From: Anaerolineaceae bacterium
Lineage (GTDB): Bacteria; Chloroflexota; Anaerolineae; Anaerolineales; Anaerolineaceae
Assembly: GCA_002702705.1 (NCBI GenBank)
Contig: PABH01000014.1
Span: forward strand, 1-64,000
Length of the DNA stretch: 64,000 nt
Reading direction: 5' to 3'
Positions 34,567 through 43,551 of this stretch are shown piece after piece. The stretch's first letter is position 1, and every line of letters begins with the position of its first letter. The notes under the pieces are model-generated. The model was not told the origin of the DNA, ran no database searches, and saw only the letters and a list, made by a program, of their open reading frames with translations. A program made the position numbers and the translations under genes.

Positions 34567-35922
34567 TTAGATCACAACAGGGTGTTTGCCGTACAGTTGA
34601 TCACGAATCTGGATCACTTTACGGCGGAAGCGGTCATCTCGTTCGATCATGTCAGCTACTTTTTCACAGGCATACATGACTGTTGTGTGGTCTCTTCCAC
34701 CCAATGTTTCTCCAATTTGGGGTAAGGAAATATTGGCTTCCTCGCGTAATAAGTACATTGCCACTTGCCTGGGCAGGGCAATATCTCGTGAACGTTCGCG
34801 ACCTAACATCCGACCCTGGTCCACACCAAACTCGTTGGCAACAAGAGAAAGAATGTGATTCGGTTCCAAGTTTTCTCGTTTTGGTAATAAATCCGCCAAA
34901 GCGACGTTTACTAGATCTACCGATAAGGTTTGATTACTGAGGTCTGCATAAGCCAGCACGCGGGTTAATGCGCCTTCTAATTCACGGATGTTGGATTGAA
35001 TTTGACGTGCAATCACATCCAATATTTCATTCGGTACTTTTCGACCCGTCCGTTCTGCTTTGGAACGCAAAATGGCAGTTCGGGTTTCCAGGTCAGGAGG
35101 TTGAATATCAACAATTAAACCCCATTCAAACCGAGAACGCAGCCGTTCTTCGAGTGTGTTCATTGCTTTCGGAGGACGATCAGAAGAAATGACGATCTGT
35201 TTATCCTGACCGTGTAGGGTGTTAAAGGTGTGGAAAAATTCTTCCTGGGTGGATTCTTTTCCGGCGATGAATTGGATGTCATCAATTAACATGACATCGA
35301 TGCTGCGATACCGCTCCCGAAAAGATTGTGTGTTGTGAGAACGAATTGCATTAATCAGATCATTGGTGAATTCTTCGGAAGAAACGTACAAGACTCGTAA
35401 GCCATTATTAATAGCGGTGTTCCCAATGGCATGTAATAAGTGGGTTTTCCCTAATCCGACACCCCCATATAAAAACAATGGGTTGTAGGCTCTGGCTGGA
35501 TTTTCTGCCACAGCCATACAGGCGGCATGCGCCAGTCGATTGGAGGCACCCACCACAAAATTGTTAAATGAATATCGTGAATTGATCGGGTTACTGAGAA
35601 TTAAATCGTTCTTATTAAGGAAGGAGGTATTTGTTTGTGGAATTTCGGTTTGAATGTTTTTTTCAATTTGAGTTTCTTTGTGCCAAACCGTAAATTGAAC
35701 CGTTATTGGTGTGTTCATCATCCCGGTGAGCAAGCGGGTAATGGTACTGGATAACCGGCTTTCTAACCAATCTCTGGCGTATGCGTTTTGTACACCGATG
35801 GTAAAGACTTCATTTTCGAATGAGACTAGTTCAGCACTCCGTACCCATGTATCAAATGCCGCTTTTGACATCTCTTTTTGAAGTTGGCTGATGAGATTCT
35901 GCCATGCTTGTTGAGGGTTCAT
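34567..35922 (-). CDS. dnaA: chromosomal replication initiator DnaA
   Basis: 451 residues. DnaA binds origin boxes and opens the DNA for replication. Domain I (1-85) has AWQNLISQLQKEMSKAAFD and WVRSAELVSFENEVF. After a short linker (86-115) come the AAA+ domain with Walker A LYGGVGLGKT (151-160), Walker B VMLIDDIQFI and sensor stretch NTLEERLRSRFEWGL, and the DNA-binding domain with SRDIALPRQVAMYLLRE and the box-recognition GGRDHTTVMYACEKV. Domain II is notably short. GGAG lies 11 bases before the ATG. The usual neighbours dnaN, recF and gyrB are absent on both sides. Confidence 0.97.
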   Translation of the reverse strand: MNPQQAWQNLISQLQKEMSKAAFDTWVRSAELVSFENEVFTIGVQNAYARDWLESRLSSTITRLLTGMMNTPITVQFTVWHKETQIEKNIQTEIPQTNTSFLNKNDLILSNPINSRYSFNNFVVGASNRLAHAACMAVAENPARAYNPLFLYGGVGLGKTHLLHAIGNTAINNGLRVLYVSSEEFTNDLINAIRSHNTQSFRERYRSIDVMLIDDIQFIAGKESTQEEFFHTFNTLHGQDKQIVISSDRPPKAMNTLEERLRSRFEWGLIVDIQPPDLETRTAILRSKAERTGRKVPNEILDVIARQIQSNIRELEGALTRVLAYADLSNQTLSVDLVNVALADLLPKRENLEPNHILSLVANEFGVDQGRMLGRERSRDIALPRQVAMYLLREEANISLPQIGETLGGRDHTTVMYACEKVADMIERDDRFRRKVIQIRDQLYGKHPVVI

Positions 35923-36433
35923 AAATCCACAATTCTCCTTCCGTCATTAGTTCAATGCCAATTAGCATACAGGTAAGCAAGCCCACTGCTAATAGGCAGT
36001 GGGTGAGTCATCAGAATGAATTTTTATGCCTTCAATGAGAAGAAAAAATAATTACACCTGGTTTTGCCCAATGAAACGATATGTTTGATTCTAACAGAAA
36101 AAATTAGCACAAACAAGTTATATCGCTCTTGAGAGCTTTAAAGATTCACAATCTTTAAGATTTTTTATGTTAAAAAAAAGGATGAATCAGAAAAAGTTTG
36201 AAAAATCCGTTAGAAAGAACAAACCCCTATATATTGGGGTTTAATTTCGTTTTTAATCACCATATATGGGGTGTAGAATTGATTTTTCAAAAAGACACCC
36301 AAATATGGAACAAACCCAAAAAAATTGAAGGCGGTTAAATAAAAACTTTGTCCGGTTGTTAACATGGTTTTTGAATCTTATTCCATTTCGAAAATTTTAA
36401 GTTTCCAATCGTCCAAAAAATAATTTTCAATTG
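35923..36433. other. 511-base region upstream of dnaA
   Basis: AT-rich, with no convincing ORF. From the dnaA side: hairpin CCCACTGC/GCAGTGGG (35982-36003) in the probable dnaA leader; TAAAGATT/AATCTTTA stem (36139-36157) followed by a T run on +; AAACCCC/GGGGTTT dyad (36221-36242); and two CC(A/T)6GG boxes, CCATATATGG (36260-36269) and CCAAATATGG (36299-36308). It must contain the dnaA promoter. No DnaA-box cluster is evident by eye. Confidence 0.5.
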
Positions 36434-37726
36434 TCAATTATCCCGCATTATTTTTGCCGCTTTACGTCCGATCTCAACCGCGAAATTTGTGCCGCGATCC
36501 CAGGGGTAAACTTGGCTCATACTGGCAAAAAATAAACCATGAATGGGCGTTTGAATGGAAGGAATATTTTTCGAGTGATTTTTTAATGGAATTGGTTGAG
36601 CATATTTGGTTTGAAATTTCCAACTCTTGTTAATCCAATCTTTCGAGAAGTTTGGATTAATTCTTTTAAAACTGGGAATGAACTTTTCTAATAACTCTTC
36701 TTTTGACAAGTCGAAATTCTCGTGATCCGGGTTAAGATAATCACCACAATAAATAATATGTTCGTTCCCAAAATGCTCGGGTGAAAGGTAATTGGTGTGT
36801 TCTACCAATGCCAGGAAGGGAAAACCTGCTTTTTTAGGAAGATTGTACCAATAATACCCTTCGGTTGAGAGTTGGTGTTTTAAGGAAATGACCATTACAA
36901 CGGCGCCCATACTTTTTAGATTCAACAACCCTTGCAGATATCCTTGTGGTAATTCCGGTGTTAGGCGCGCCATTAACGCCGGAGAAACAGTAGAGAGGAC
37001 CTGGTCAAAGATGGTTTCATTATCATTTATAAGCAAATTTATTTTTTGATCTTCTGTGCTGCTGATTCCTTCAATAGAGGTGTTGAGGTGGATGGTGACA
37101 CCCATTTCTCGTAATTTTTCCGCAAACTGATCACAAAAGGCTTGAAACCCACCTTTAAAGGTACCCAAGCGTGTGGTACGCGCTTTAAGGCGTGCCCAAA
37201 ACCAGGCCATGTTAACTTCTTTACTATAGGTTTCACCGAATTTACCGATCATCATGGGTTCCCACATTTCTTCGTAAACCTTGTTACCGGCCCATTTTCG
37301 CATCCACTGGTTAACAGTGTGTTTTTCTAATGCTTTCCAATTGTTGGTGAGTCGTAAATAAAGTCCGATTAAGCCAAATCGAATTTTGTTTATGCCCCAA
37401 CCTAGTCCGGGATACATCAGCGCAGCTAGAATAGAATCAAAGGGGTAAAATTTCTCTTGATGATACATGACGGTAACTGGGCGAGGGAAAATCACTTTAT
37501 CACTTAACCCAAGTTCGTTAATGATGCCCAACATGGCGGAATCACTTTGAAACCAGTGATGGTAAAATTTTTCAACCGACCAATTCCAATTCGGTTCTTT
37601 AAAACCGGAAGCCAGACCCCCAACCTGATTGGCTGCTTCGAATATCGTAACCTGGTGTCCTGCTTTGACCAGGTCATAAGCAGCGGACATGCCGGATAAA
37701 CCAGCGCCAATGATACCGATTTCCAT
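36434..37726 (-). CDS. FAD-dependent oxidoreductase (amine oxidase/PPOX fold)
   Basis: 430 residues. The N-terminus is a dinucleotide-binding fold IGIIGAGLSGMSAAYDLVKAG with an E at the end of the second strand (TIFEAANQVGGLASGF), the usual FAD site of amine-oxidase/protoporphyrinogen-oxidase-like flavoproteins. The C-terminus carries a second FAD contact, FFASMSQVYPWDRGTNFAVEIG. Substrate is not known; homologues often lie among glycolipid or polyprenoid genes. It starts two bases after the stop of the UPF0104-type gene, so they are one unit. Confidence 0.8.
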   Translation of the reverse strand: MEIGIIGAGLSGMSAAYDLVKAGHQVTIFEAANQVGGLASGFKEPNWNWSVEKFYHHWFQSDSAMLGIINELGLSDKVIFPRPVTVMYHQEKFYPFDSILAALMYPGLGWGINKIRFGLIGLYLRLTNNWKALEKHTVNQWMRKWAGNKVYEEMWEPMMIGKFGETYSKEVNMAWFWARLKARTTRLGTFKGGFQAFCDQFAEKLREMGVTIHLNTSIEGISSTEDQKINLLINDNETIFDQVLSTVSPALMARLTPELPQGYLQGLLNLKSMGAVVMVISLKHQLSTEGYYWYNLPKKAGFPFLALVEHTNYLSPEHFGNEHIIYCGDYLNPDHENFDLSKEELLEKFIPSFKRINPNFSKDWINKSWKFQTKYAQPIPLKNHSKNIPSIQTPIHGLFFASMSQVYPWDRGTNFAVEIGRKAAKIMRDN

Positions 37727-37728
37727 GA

Positions 37729-38769
37729 TTATCCTCCAGATGGTGTTTTATTTTCAGTTAATGGTTCACGTTGAATAGATTTAACTTCTTTAGAGCCCCA
37801 GCGTAAAGGTTGGCGCAGGTAATAATATGCTCCCAAAGCTGTAATTGGGAACCACAGGGCTGCGTGCAGCACCAGGGTATACCCGGCTGCGATTTCACTT
37901 GAAACCCCATATGCACCCAGCAGCGCAATTCCCGGGGCATCAAATGTGCCCAAATAACCGGGCGCTGACGGGATGGTTGTTGCAAGATTGACAATGCCAT
38001 TCATTAACATCAGTGCAAAGAAGCTGACTTGAAAATCAAAGGCGTGCATCACAAACCAATATTTTGCAGTTTCTAAAAGCCAAATAATAACGGATGTGAG
38101 AAAGATCATTAAGGCTTCCTGTGGAGAGCGCAAGGCTTCCAAACCACTGAGGAATCGTATGACGATGGGGCGAATTTTTTCCCGGAAACGTGCCGGGATA
38201 AACCGGTCAATGAACCAACTGCTGACTTTTTCAGTAACATGCGGGAACATGGCTGCCAATAAAAATACAGCCAGCGCACCAATAAAAACAATAGCGCCCC
38301 ACAAGGCGATTTGCTGAATACTGCCAACATACCCTGAATCATCGGTAAGATTGGCCAGTTCGCCGAGATTTAAGAAGATAAAAGATAACATGACGACACC
38401 GTCAAAAATACGTTCAACGATGACTGTTGCTAAAGAAGCAGACACGGGGACTTCTTCCCGTTGTTTTAGAATGACGGCTCGCAGCACTTCACCAGCGCGG
38501 GCCGGGTAGATATTGTTTCCCATATATCCGATGGTGACGATTGGAAACATGGTTTTGGTGGGAATCTTTTTTAAAGGACGCAGCATATAATGCCAACGCC
38601 AGGACCGGACCCATACCCCCATAAAATAAACGGCAATTCCAGGAAGAAGCCACACATAGCGCGCTGTTTTTAATGCATTCCAGACCAGTTTCAGTTCTAA
38701 TCCTTTGAGCGCAAAATAAAGGAGAACTGCACTAATGAGAATGCCAATCCAAAGCTGCCAGCGTTTCAT
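37729..38769 (-). CDS. UPF0104/LPG-synthase-TM family membrane protein
   Basis: 346 residues with about eight TM segments. Recognisable family stretches are LYFALKGLELKLVWNALK, VWVRSWRWHYML and PARAGEVLRAVILKQREEVPVSASLATVIVERI (first 20 residues or so of it being the most typical), and SAPGYLGTFDAPGIALLGAYGVS. Such proteins resemble the flippase part of lysylphosphatidylglycerol synthase and are thought to move or protect lipids. There is no synthase domain. It is paired with the FAD oxidoreductase gene two bases downstream. Confidence 0.8.
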   Translation of the reverse strand: MKRWQLWIGILISAVLLYFALKGLELKLVWNALKTARYVWLLPGIAVYFMGVWVRSWRWHYMLRPLKKIPTKTMFPIVTIGYMGNNIYPARAGEVLRAVILKQREEVPVSASLATVIVERIFDGVVMLSFIFLNLGELANLTDDSGYVGSIQQIALWGAIVFIGALAVFLLAAMFPHVTEKVSSWFIDRFIPARFREKIRPIVIRFLSGLEALRSPQEALMIFLTSVIIWLLETAKYWFVMHAFDFQVSFFALMLMNGIVNLATTIPSAPGYLGTFDAPGIALLGAYGVSSEIAAGYTLVLHAALWFPITALGAYYYLRQPLRWGSKEVKSIQREPLTENKTPSGG

Positions 38770-38813
38770 TCCTGGAATTTTACCATGTTCCTTAAGGCTT
38801 GTCTTTTATTTCA

Positions 38814-40397
38814 TTAATCTATCCAGCGGTATCCACAATAAAAGATTTCGCCATCCAAGACCACACTATTTTCTCGAGCATCCGGTTGATATGTTAACCA
38901 ATCTGCTTCATTTTTCAACAAGATTTTTTCAGCGGCTGCCTGGCTGAGGTTGTAACCCTGCCAGTCTTTTTGGTCCTGATCAGGCAAATCTAACCAGCGG
39001 CAGGCTAAATCCGCACCTAAAGCAGCCTGCAAGCTGCCATTGGTATGTTGATATGAATCAAATATAACGGGCACAGCATCGTTACTTAATTCGGATAGGT
39101 AGTAGGAATCCAGACGATAACCTTCCTGATCGGATATCTGGGCTCTCATAATGTTTTGCTGGGCGATAAACCCGTCGATATTGGAAATAATTAAGGTAAC
39201 AATAAACCCCACGGAACAAAAACCAACAACCAGAGCGGCATGTCCTTGTTTTTGTAAAACCTCCAGCACAATGACAGTGATGATTAACGCTGCTAACCAG
39301 GGAATGAATAAATGCGAGTAGGTGCGCAGGCGGGAAAAGCCATAAACTGATTCGTATAGGGTAAGCCGCTGGTAGCTCGAAACCAGAATAACCAAAACTT
39401 CAACAAAAATGAGGATGCTGAGAACCGAAAATAATCGCCGCTGTGTTTGAGCGTGTTTTTTGGTTATGGTGTGAAAGACAAGATAAATTCCCAAACTAAG
39501 TACGGCTACAATGACCAATTCTCCAAAACCACGGCGGGCATATTCGGCGTAAGTAAATCCTTCTATAGAAATATTTTCCGTTCCACCGAAAAAATATTGG
39601 ATTTGAATCAGAACAAAAGCACCAAACAGGAAGGCAATCGAGCCCAAAACGATGCTGGTTTCGATATTCCCTAAAAAAGGTTTCAGCCAGGTTTTGTTTG
39701 GATCTGGTTTCTCTTTGTTTGCATCCGGAAAAAATGCGAATAAAAAGCTGCTGGTGAAGATATATGCAAATATCAGAATGTAAATTACACGAAAGAAATA
39801 TTCTGCCCAGTTTTCAACTTTAAATAACGCAAAGAAATTCTGCAGGCCCTTATCAAAAATGGGATCCGCCGAAGCCAATAAGGCAGAGAGAATAAAAAGA
39901 ATGGGGACTGCAACCAGTAATCCGCGTAAAATCGCCCAGAGCGGTTTCGGTGCAGATACTTTTGGTGTGTTTTCCTCTGAATCGGTTTCAATCTTGGGAC
40001 GTTTGAAGAGCGCAGCGGCTTTGGTAACAACACCACCCAGATAGATTAGAAAATTTAATAAATAATCTATAAAACGATACCAGAGCCAGAATCCATTTTT
40101 AAATGTGATGACGAGTAAGATGCTGATTAATAAAGAGGCTGAAACGGACGTAAACCGCGTAAGTGGTTCCAACCGGAAAAAGTTCGCGGTAGATAAACCG
40201 AAAGCAGCCAGCCCGAGCAAGTATGACAATTTGGCTGGTTTAATATTTTCAATCTTCGCGAGAAAAAATAAGGTTAAGATGGAAATCAGCACCCAAAGTG
40301 GGTAAGCGATTCCAATTGTTTTTTTATAAAACAAAAAGTCAACTAACCAGGCGATTAATAAGCCTGCTGCCAAATATCGGGAAGAATGTTTTTTCAT
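38814..40397 (-). CDS. large polytopic membrane protein (DUF4153/DUF4173 type)
   Basis: 527 residues with about 12 hydrophobic segments over the first 420, then a soluble C-terminal part (about 430-527). The TM order with a loop of PKIETDSEENTPKV, RRGFGELVIVAVLSLGIYL, and the end SYYLSELSNDAVPVIFDSY fits DUF4153/DUF4173-type proteins of unknown role. It lies 23 bases after a newly found 46-residue membrane protein and 44 bases before the UPF0104-type gene. Nothing in it suggests an enzymatic centre. Confidence 0.6.
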   Translation of the reverse strand: MKKHSSRYLAAGLLIAWLVDFLFYKKTIGIAYPLWVLISILTLFFLAKIENIKPAKLSYLLGLAAFGLSTANFFRLEPLTRFTSVSASLLISILLVITFKNGFWLWYRFIDYLLNFLIYLGGVVTKAAALFKRPKIETDSEENTPKVSAPKPLWAILRGLLVAVPILFILSALLASADPIFDKGLQNFFALFKVENWAEYFFRVIYILIFAYIFTSSFLFAFFPDANKEKPDPNKTWLKPFLGNIETSIVLGSIAFLFGAFVLIQIQYFFGGTENISIEGFTYAEYARRGFGELVIVAVLSLGIYLVFHTITKKHAQTQRRLFSVLSILIFVEVLVILVSSYQRLTLYESVYGFSRLRTYSHLFIPWLAALIITVIVLEVLQKQGHAALVVGFCSVGFIVTLIISNIDGFIAQQNIMRAQISDQEGYRLDSYYLSELSNDAVPVIFDSYQHTNGSLQAALGADLACRWLDLPDQDQKDWQGYNLSQAAAEKILLKNEADWLTYQPDARENSVVLDGEIFYCGYRWID

Positions 40398-40420
40398 ATT
40401 TTCCTTTCAGTGGAAAGCTG

Positions 40421-40561
40421 CTACAGGTTCAATAGCATTGATGCAACCATTGAAACGATCAGAATCAGTGAGAAGACATAAATAATAATTTGCTGTCGTC
40501 TTCGACTGCGATCTGCTGCAGTTTTCTGTTGTGGTTTTTTAGATTTCGTGTTTTTTGCCAC
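40421..40561 (-). CDS. 46-residue basic single-TM protein
   Basis: Short ORF starting with GTG at 40561 and preceded by a perfect AGGAGG six bases upstream, ending TAG at 40421. The first 24 residues are highly basic and polar (AKNTKSKKPQQKTAADRSRR), followed by one TM helix (IIIYVFSLILIVSMVASMLL). By the positive-inside rule the basic end is cytoplasmic. The strong ribosome-binding site, clean amphipathic split and position 23 bases before the large membrane-protein gene make it credible. Family not known to me; SecE-like or small regulatory membrane peptides are possible analogues. Confidence 0.7.
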   Translation of the reverse strand: MAKNTKSKKPQQKTAADRSRRRQQIIIYVFSLILIVSMVASMLLNL

Positions 40562-40675
40562 AGGTTACCTCCTCATAAAGTTATCGTTTTTCTTCCCGCA
40601 TTCGCTATCAAACCAAGATAAAAAAACTATCAAATCCTATCTTTTTGTGTCAAAACCTTCCCGATCAATCAAATT

Positions 40676-42010
40676 TTAACAAAGACCATAGATATCAGAC
40701 GCTTTTTTGGGAAAAAGGATATCTAAAATTTCCGAACAACCAGATTTAAACCAGCAATCCGGAAAAGCATATTTTAGTTCAGTGCAGTTTCGATATCCAA
40801 AAATAAGCTGTAAAAAGACCAATGGGGGAAAAGCTGCGTCTGCTTTTTCCCAAACCGGTAATTCTAGTTCTTCGATATTAACAATTTTACCCTGTTTTAT
40901 TTCGAACTTTAAACTATATCTATAAAAACTAATCGTCAACTCGCGATTAATATTGAAAAAAGGAGAGTTTTCCAAATTGTTGTTGAGAATATTTTTGATA
41001 TGTTTTAAAAACTCAGCAATATGAGGAACTCTGATATACCACGCATATGGGGGTTGAACGATGGGTAGATTGGTCTTTACGGCTGTGTATGCAGGATGTT
41101 CTGCTCCAAGAGCAAACCCGACTGAATCACATTTTTGTGGCGGATATGCAGGTTTTGTCTGGCCGGTTTTCCAGAGAAACCGGAGCACAGCCGGGCTAAC
41201 ATCTTCCCAAGATGCCAAATCATTCAATTCAAATAAGTTTGCAAAAAAAGTGGAACCAGATAGGTTGATGTATGTGCCAATAAACCCAACGGACTGGTTT
41301 TTTTCATTTTTAATAACGTAAAAAATAGTGCGATTTATGTTTTGATCGTGCTTTCCGCTTATTTCATAGATCCAATCATTGTTATCACGAACACAGGAGA
41401 TTAAACTTCGCTGATTCGCCGCTTGTGTGAGGTGCTTTATCAATCCGGCATCTTCGTTTGTAGCTGGGACAAAAAAGAAAGTTTCCTTTTGATCATTTTT
41501 TAGCGAAGGGATTTGTTGTGGGGCCATTCCTTTTCGTGATCCACCTAAGTTTACAGCCATTTCATAACCAAAAATACGGTAATAATAAGGAATTCCGGTG
41601 ATGGATAATAACTGAGTTCCATTTTGCTCACCCAATTGATGGAAAATCTCAAACTGTTTGCGTATTAATCCCTTGTTTCGGTATTCTGGAAGGGTGCCGA
41701 CTAACTCCGGGCGATCTACACGGAAAGGAATACCTGCATACGACCAGGTTTGGGGAATAACCAACATCGAGGAAACGATTTTTTTCGTTTTGATCTCTTC
41801 CACGATGGTACAGTGTTTTTGAGGATTAAATTTTGGATATTTTCCGGTTAAGAGATCTTTTGTCCAGGCGAACAAACGAATATCATTTTCCGAATCCTCT
41901 TCGTGGATTCTTTGATTAAACATTCCCAATGCTTCAGCATCTTCCGGTACTGCAAAACGAATTTGTAGTTGTTCATTGATTTGATGAGGAAAATTTGAGG
42001 GAGACTCCAT
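40676..42010 (-). CDS. Eis-like GNAT acetyltransferase
   Basis: 444 residues. The N-terminal GNAT region (about 15-170) has LQIRFAVPEDAEALGMFNQR and VGTLPEYRNKGLIRKQFEIF, the acetyl-CoA loop (here P-E-Y-R-N-K-G-L). A second GNAT-like half and a C-terminal sterol-carrier-like part (about 320-430, LTISFYRYSLKFEIKQGKIVN) give the three-part Eis layout. Eis proteins acetylate amines including aminoglycosides or peptides; the real substrate here is unknown. No signal peptide. It stands 86 bases after the fmdB-like gene, with a hairpin between. Confidence 0.7.
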   Translation of the reverse strand: MESPSNFPHQINEQLQIRFAVPEDAEALGMFNQRIHEEDSENDIRLFAWTKDLLTGKYPKFNPQKHCTIVEEIKTKKIVSSMLVIPQTWSYAGIPFRVDRPELVGTLPEYRNKGLIRKQFEIFHQLGEQNGTQLLSITGIPYYYRIFGYEMAVNLGGSRKGMAPQQIPSLKNDQKETFFFVPATNEDAGLIKHLTQAANQRSLISCVRDNNDWIYEISGKHDQNINRTIFYVIKNEKNQSVGFIGTYINLSGSTFFANLFELNDLASWEDVSPAVLRFLWKTGQTKPAYPPQKCDSVGFALGAEHPAYTAVKTNLPIVQPPYAWYIRVPHIAEFLKHIKNILNNNLENSPFFNINRELTISFYRYSLKFEIKQGKIVNIEELELPVWEKADAAFPPLVFLQLIFGYRNCTELKYAFPDCWFKSGCSEILDILFPKKASDIYGLC

Positions 42011-42035
42011 CTATTAAAATCCTTTTTTCATAGAA

Positions 42036-42057
42036 ACACCCGGGATATCCCGGGTGT
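42036..42057. terminator. perfect palindromic hairpin after fmdB-like gene
   Basis: ACACCCGGGAT followed directly by ATCCCGGGTGT, a perfect 22-base palindrome 39 bases past the fmdB-like stop. On the minus strand only a broken T stretch follows; a terminator is likely, an operator for the GNAT gene possible. Confidence 0.6.
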
Positions 42058-42095
42058 ATTTCTAACTTTGGTTGTTTCTCCAGCTTTTAGGAAAT

Positions 42096-42434
42096 TTACT
42101 TTTCAGAAGTTTTTGTGTTGGATGATGTAGATGATTCATTTTTGCTGGAATCAGATGTGTTTGTTTTTGTCGAATCAGTTTTTGTTGTACTGTTGTCTGA
42201 TTCGGATGTGCTCGTAGATTCGTGCGAAGACTTTTTGCTAGATTGTCCTGAAGGGGAGCGGTTGTCTGTTGCGTAAAAACCTGAACCTTTAAAAACAATT
42301 CCAACCGGGGTGTAAACTTTATGGAGCGCTTTTTCAGAACACTCTGGACATACTTCTAAGACAGGGTCAGAAAAAGATTGCCGATGATCAAATTGTACAC
42401 CACAGTTATCACATCGATAAGTATATACTGGCAT
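42096..42434 (-). CDS. FmdB-family zinc-ribbon protein with Ser/Thr-rich tail
   Basis: 112 residues. The first ~55 are an FmdB regulatory-type zinc ribbon: YTYRCDNCGVQFDH and VCPECSEKALHKVYTPVG give CX2C pairs for one zinc. The last ~50 residues are almost only Ser, Thr, Lys, Asn and Asp, a disordered tail. FmdB-like proteins are widespread and small; a role in regulation was proposed from the fmd operon, but most members have none known. Confidence 0.85.
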   Translation of the reverse strand: MPVYTYRCDNCGVQFDHRQSFSDPVLEVCPECSEKALHKVYTPVGIVFKGSGFYATDNRSPSGQSSKKSSHESTSTSESDNSTTKTDSTKTNTSDSSKNESSTSSNTKTSEK

Positions 42435-42629
42435 AACGAACCTCTATTTCCATTTCTATTACTTTCATTCGGTATTTTATCACTTTAAAAGGAAAAAACA
42501 AGTCAGGGGTGACGATTTTAATAAAACTCTGATACTTTACCTTTAACTGGAAAATGAGGTTTGGTGAGTGACGATGTGTTTATGAAAATAATCTCGAATC
42601 TGCATACTTTAGCGAGGCATTAACATTGG

Positions 42630-42657
42630 TTGTAGAATAAGTCCTACATAGTATACT
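42630..42657 (+). promoter_or_regulatory. probable promoter of dppA with a dyad
   Basis: TTGTAG (42630-42635) and TATACT (42652-42657) with a 16-base spacer. The dyad TGTAG/CTACA (42631-42635, 42644-42648) covers the -35 box and spacer, so a repressor could block it. The dppA start is 71 bases on. The 294-base gap before dppA otherwise shows nothing. Confidence 0.45.
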
Positions 42658-42728
42658 TAAAAGTGGATATTGAATAAAAATGCCAGTTTTGGGTGATAAA
42701 TGCTTATTTGTGAAGGAGAAAGAAACGG

Positions 42729-43550
42729 ATGAAGGTATTACTTGTTGCAGATATGGAAGGCATTAGCGGGGTAACACTTTGGGAGCAAGTAACACCTGGC
42801 CAATCCGAATGGCAGCGTTTTCGGCGTTTGATGACAGAAGATGTTAATGCTGTTGTAGATGGACTGATGAGCGCAGGAGCGGACGAAGTTGTCGTTGTTG
42901 ATGCCCATTGGAAAAGTAATAATATTTTAATTGAACAACTGGATGAGCGAGCGGTACTCCAAAGTGGTACACCGGCTCCCTTATCGATGTTGGAAGGCAT
43001 TCAAGAGGATGTGGATGCGGCTGTGTTTATTGGTGCGCATGCCCGCGTTGGCACAGCTCAAGCAATTTTAGATCATACCTGGTCAAGTAATGTGGTTTCT
43101 GATGTGTGGTTAAATGACATGCCAATTGGTGAGTTCGGTTTGAATGCGCTTTTAAGTGGCGAATTTGATGTCCCTGTTTTGATGGTAAGCGGTGATCAGG
43201 CTGTGGCAAAAGAAGCGAAAGATTGGATTCCCGATATTTATACGGCTGTAGTAAAACAAGCAAAAGGGCGTTATGCTGCGGCTTGTTTATCTCCAAAACA
43301 ATCCCATACGCTTTTACGAGAAACCGCTGCTTCTGCGTTAACACAATGGAAAAAAAGCCACAGACCTTTACCTATTAAAACCACATTTCCGGTTAAAATC
43401 CAATTATCATTACGCCATACCGCCATGGCAGACCGGGTTCAGTTTTTCCCCGGTGTAACCCGCCTTGATGGCAGAATGGTATCTTTTGAGACAGAAACGA
43501 TGTTAGATATTTACCGATTGTTTCGAGCGGTAGTGGCATTGGCAGGATAA
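42729..43550 (+). CDS. dppA: D-aminopeptidase DppA (M55)
   Basis: 273 residues. DppA is a zinc enzyme that frees N-terminal D-amino acids, such as D-Ala from wall-derived peptides. Zinc ligands by family comparison are Asp8 and Glu10 (VADMEGISG), His60 (VVVDAHW), His104 (IGAHARVG) and Glu135 (PIGEFGLNA); all are present. AAGGAG is present upstream. The next gene, a NUDIX hydrolase, starts one base after the stop. No dipeptide transporter is encoded here, unlike the Bacillus dpp operon. Confidence 0.92.
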   Translation: MKVLLVADMEGISGVTLWEQVTPGQSEWQRFRRLMTEDVNAVVDGLMSAGADEVVVVDAHWKSNNILIEQLDERAVLQSGTPAPLSMLEGIQEDVDAAVFIGAHARVGTAQAILDHTWSSNVVSDVWLNDMPIGEFGLNALLSGEFDVPVLMVSGDQAVAKEAKDWIPDIYTAVVKQAKGRYAAACLSPKQSHTLLRETAASALTQWKKSHRPLPIKTTFPVKIQLSLRHTAMADRVQFFPGVTRLDGRMVSFETETMLDIYRLFRAVVALAG

Positions 43551-43551
43551 G

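Noticed and set aside
36139-36166. TAAAGATT/AATCTTTA stem with T run as a terminator
   Set aside because: It would act on the + strand, but no + strand gene precedes it; the stem is also all but one A/T-rich, so it stays a note in the region entry.
42036-42057. Perfect palindrome as an attachment or transposon end
   Set aside because: No duplicated flank, transposase or integrase nearby; terminator is simpler.
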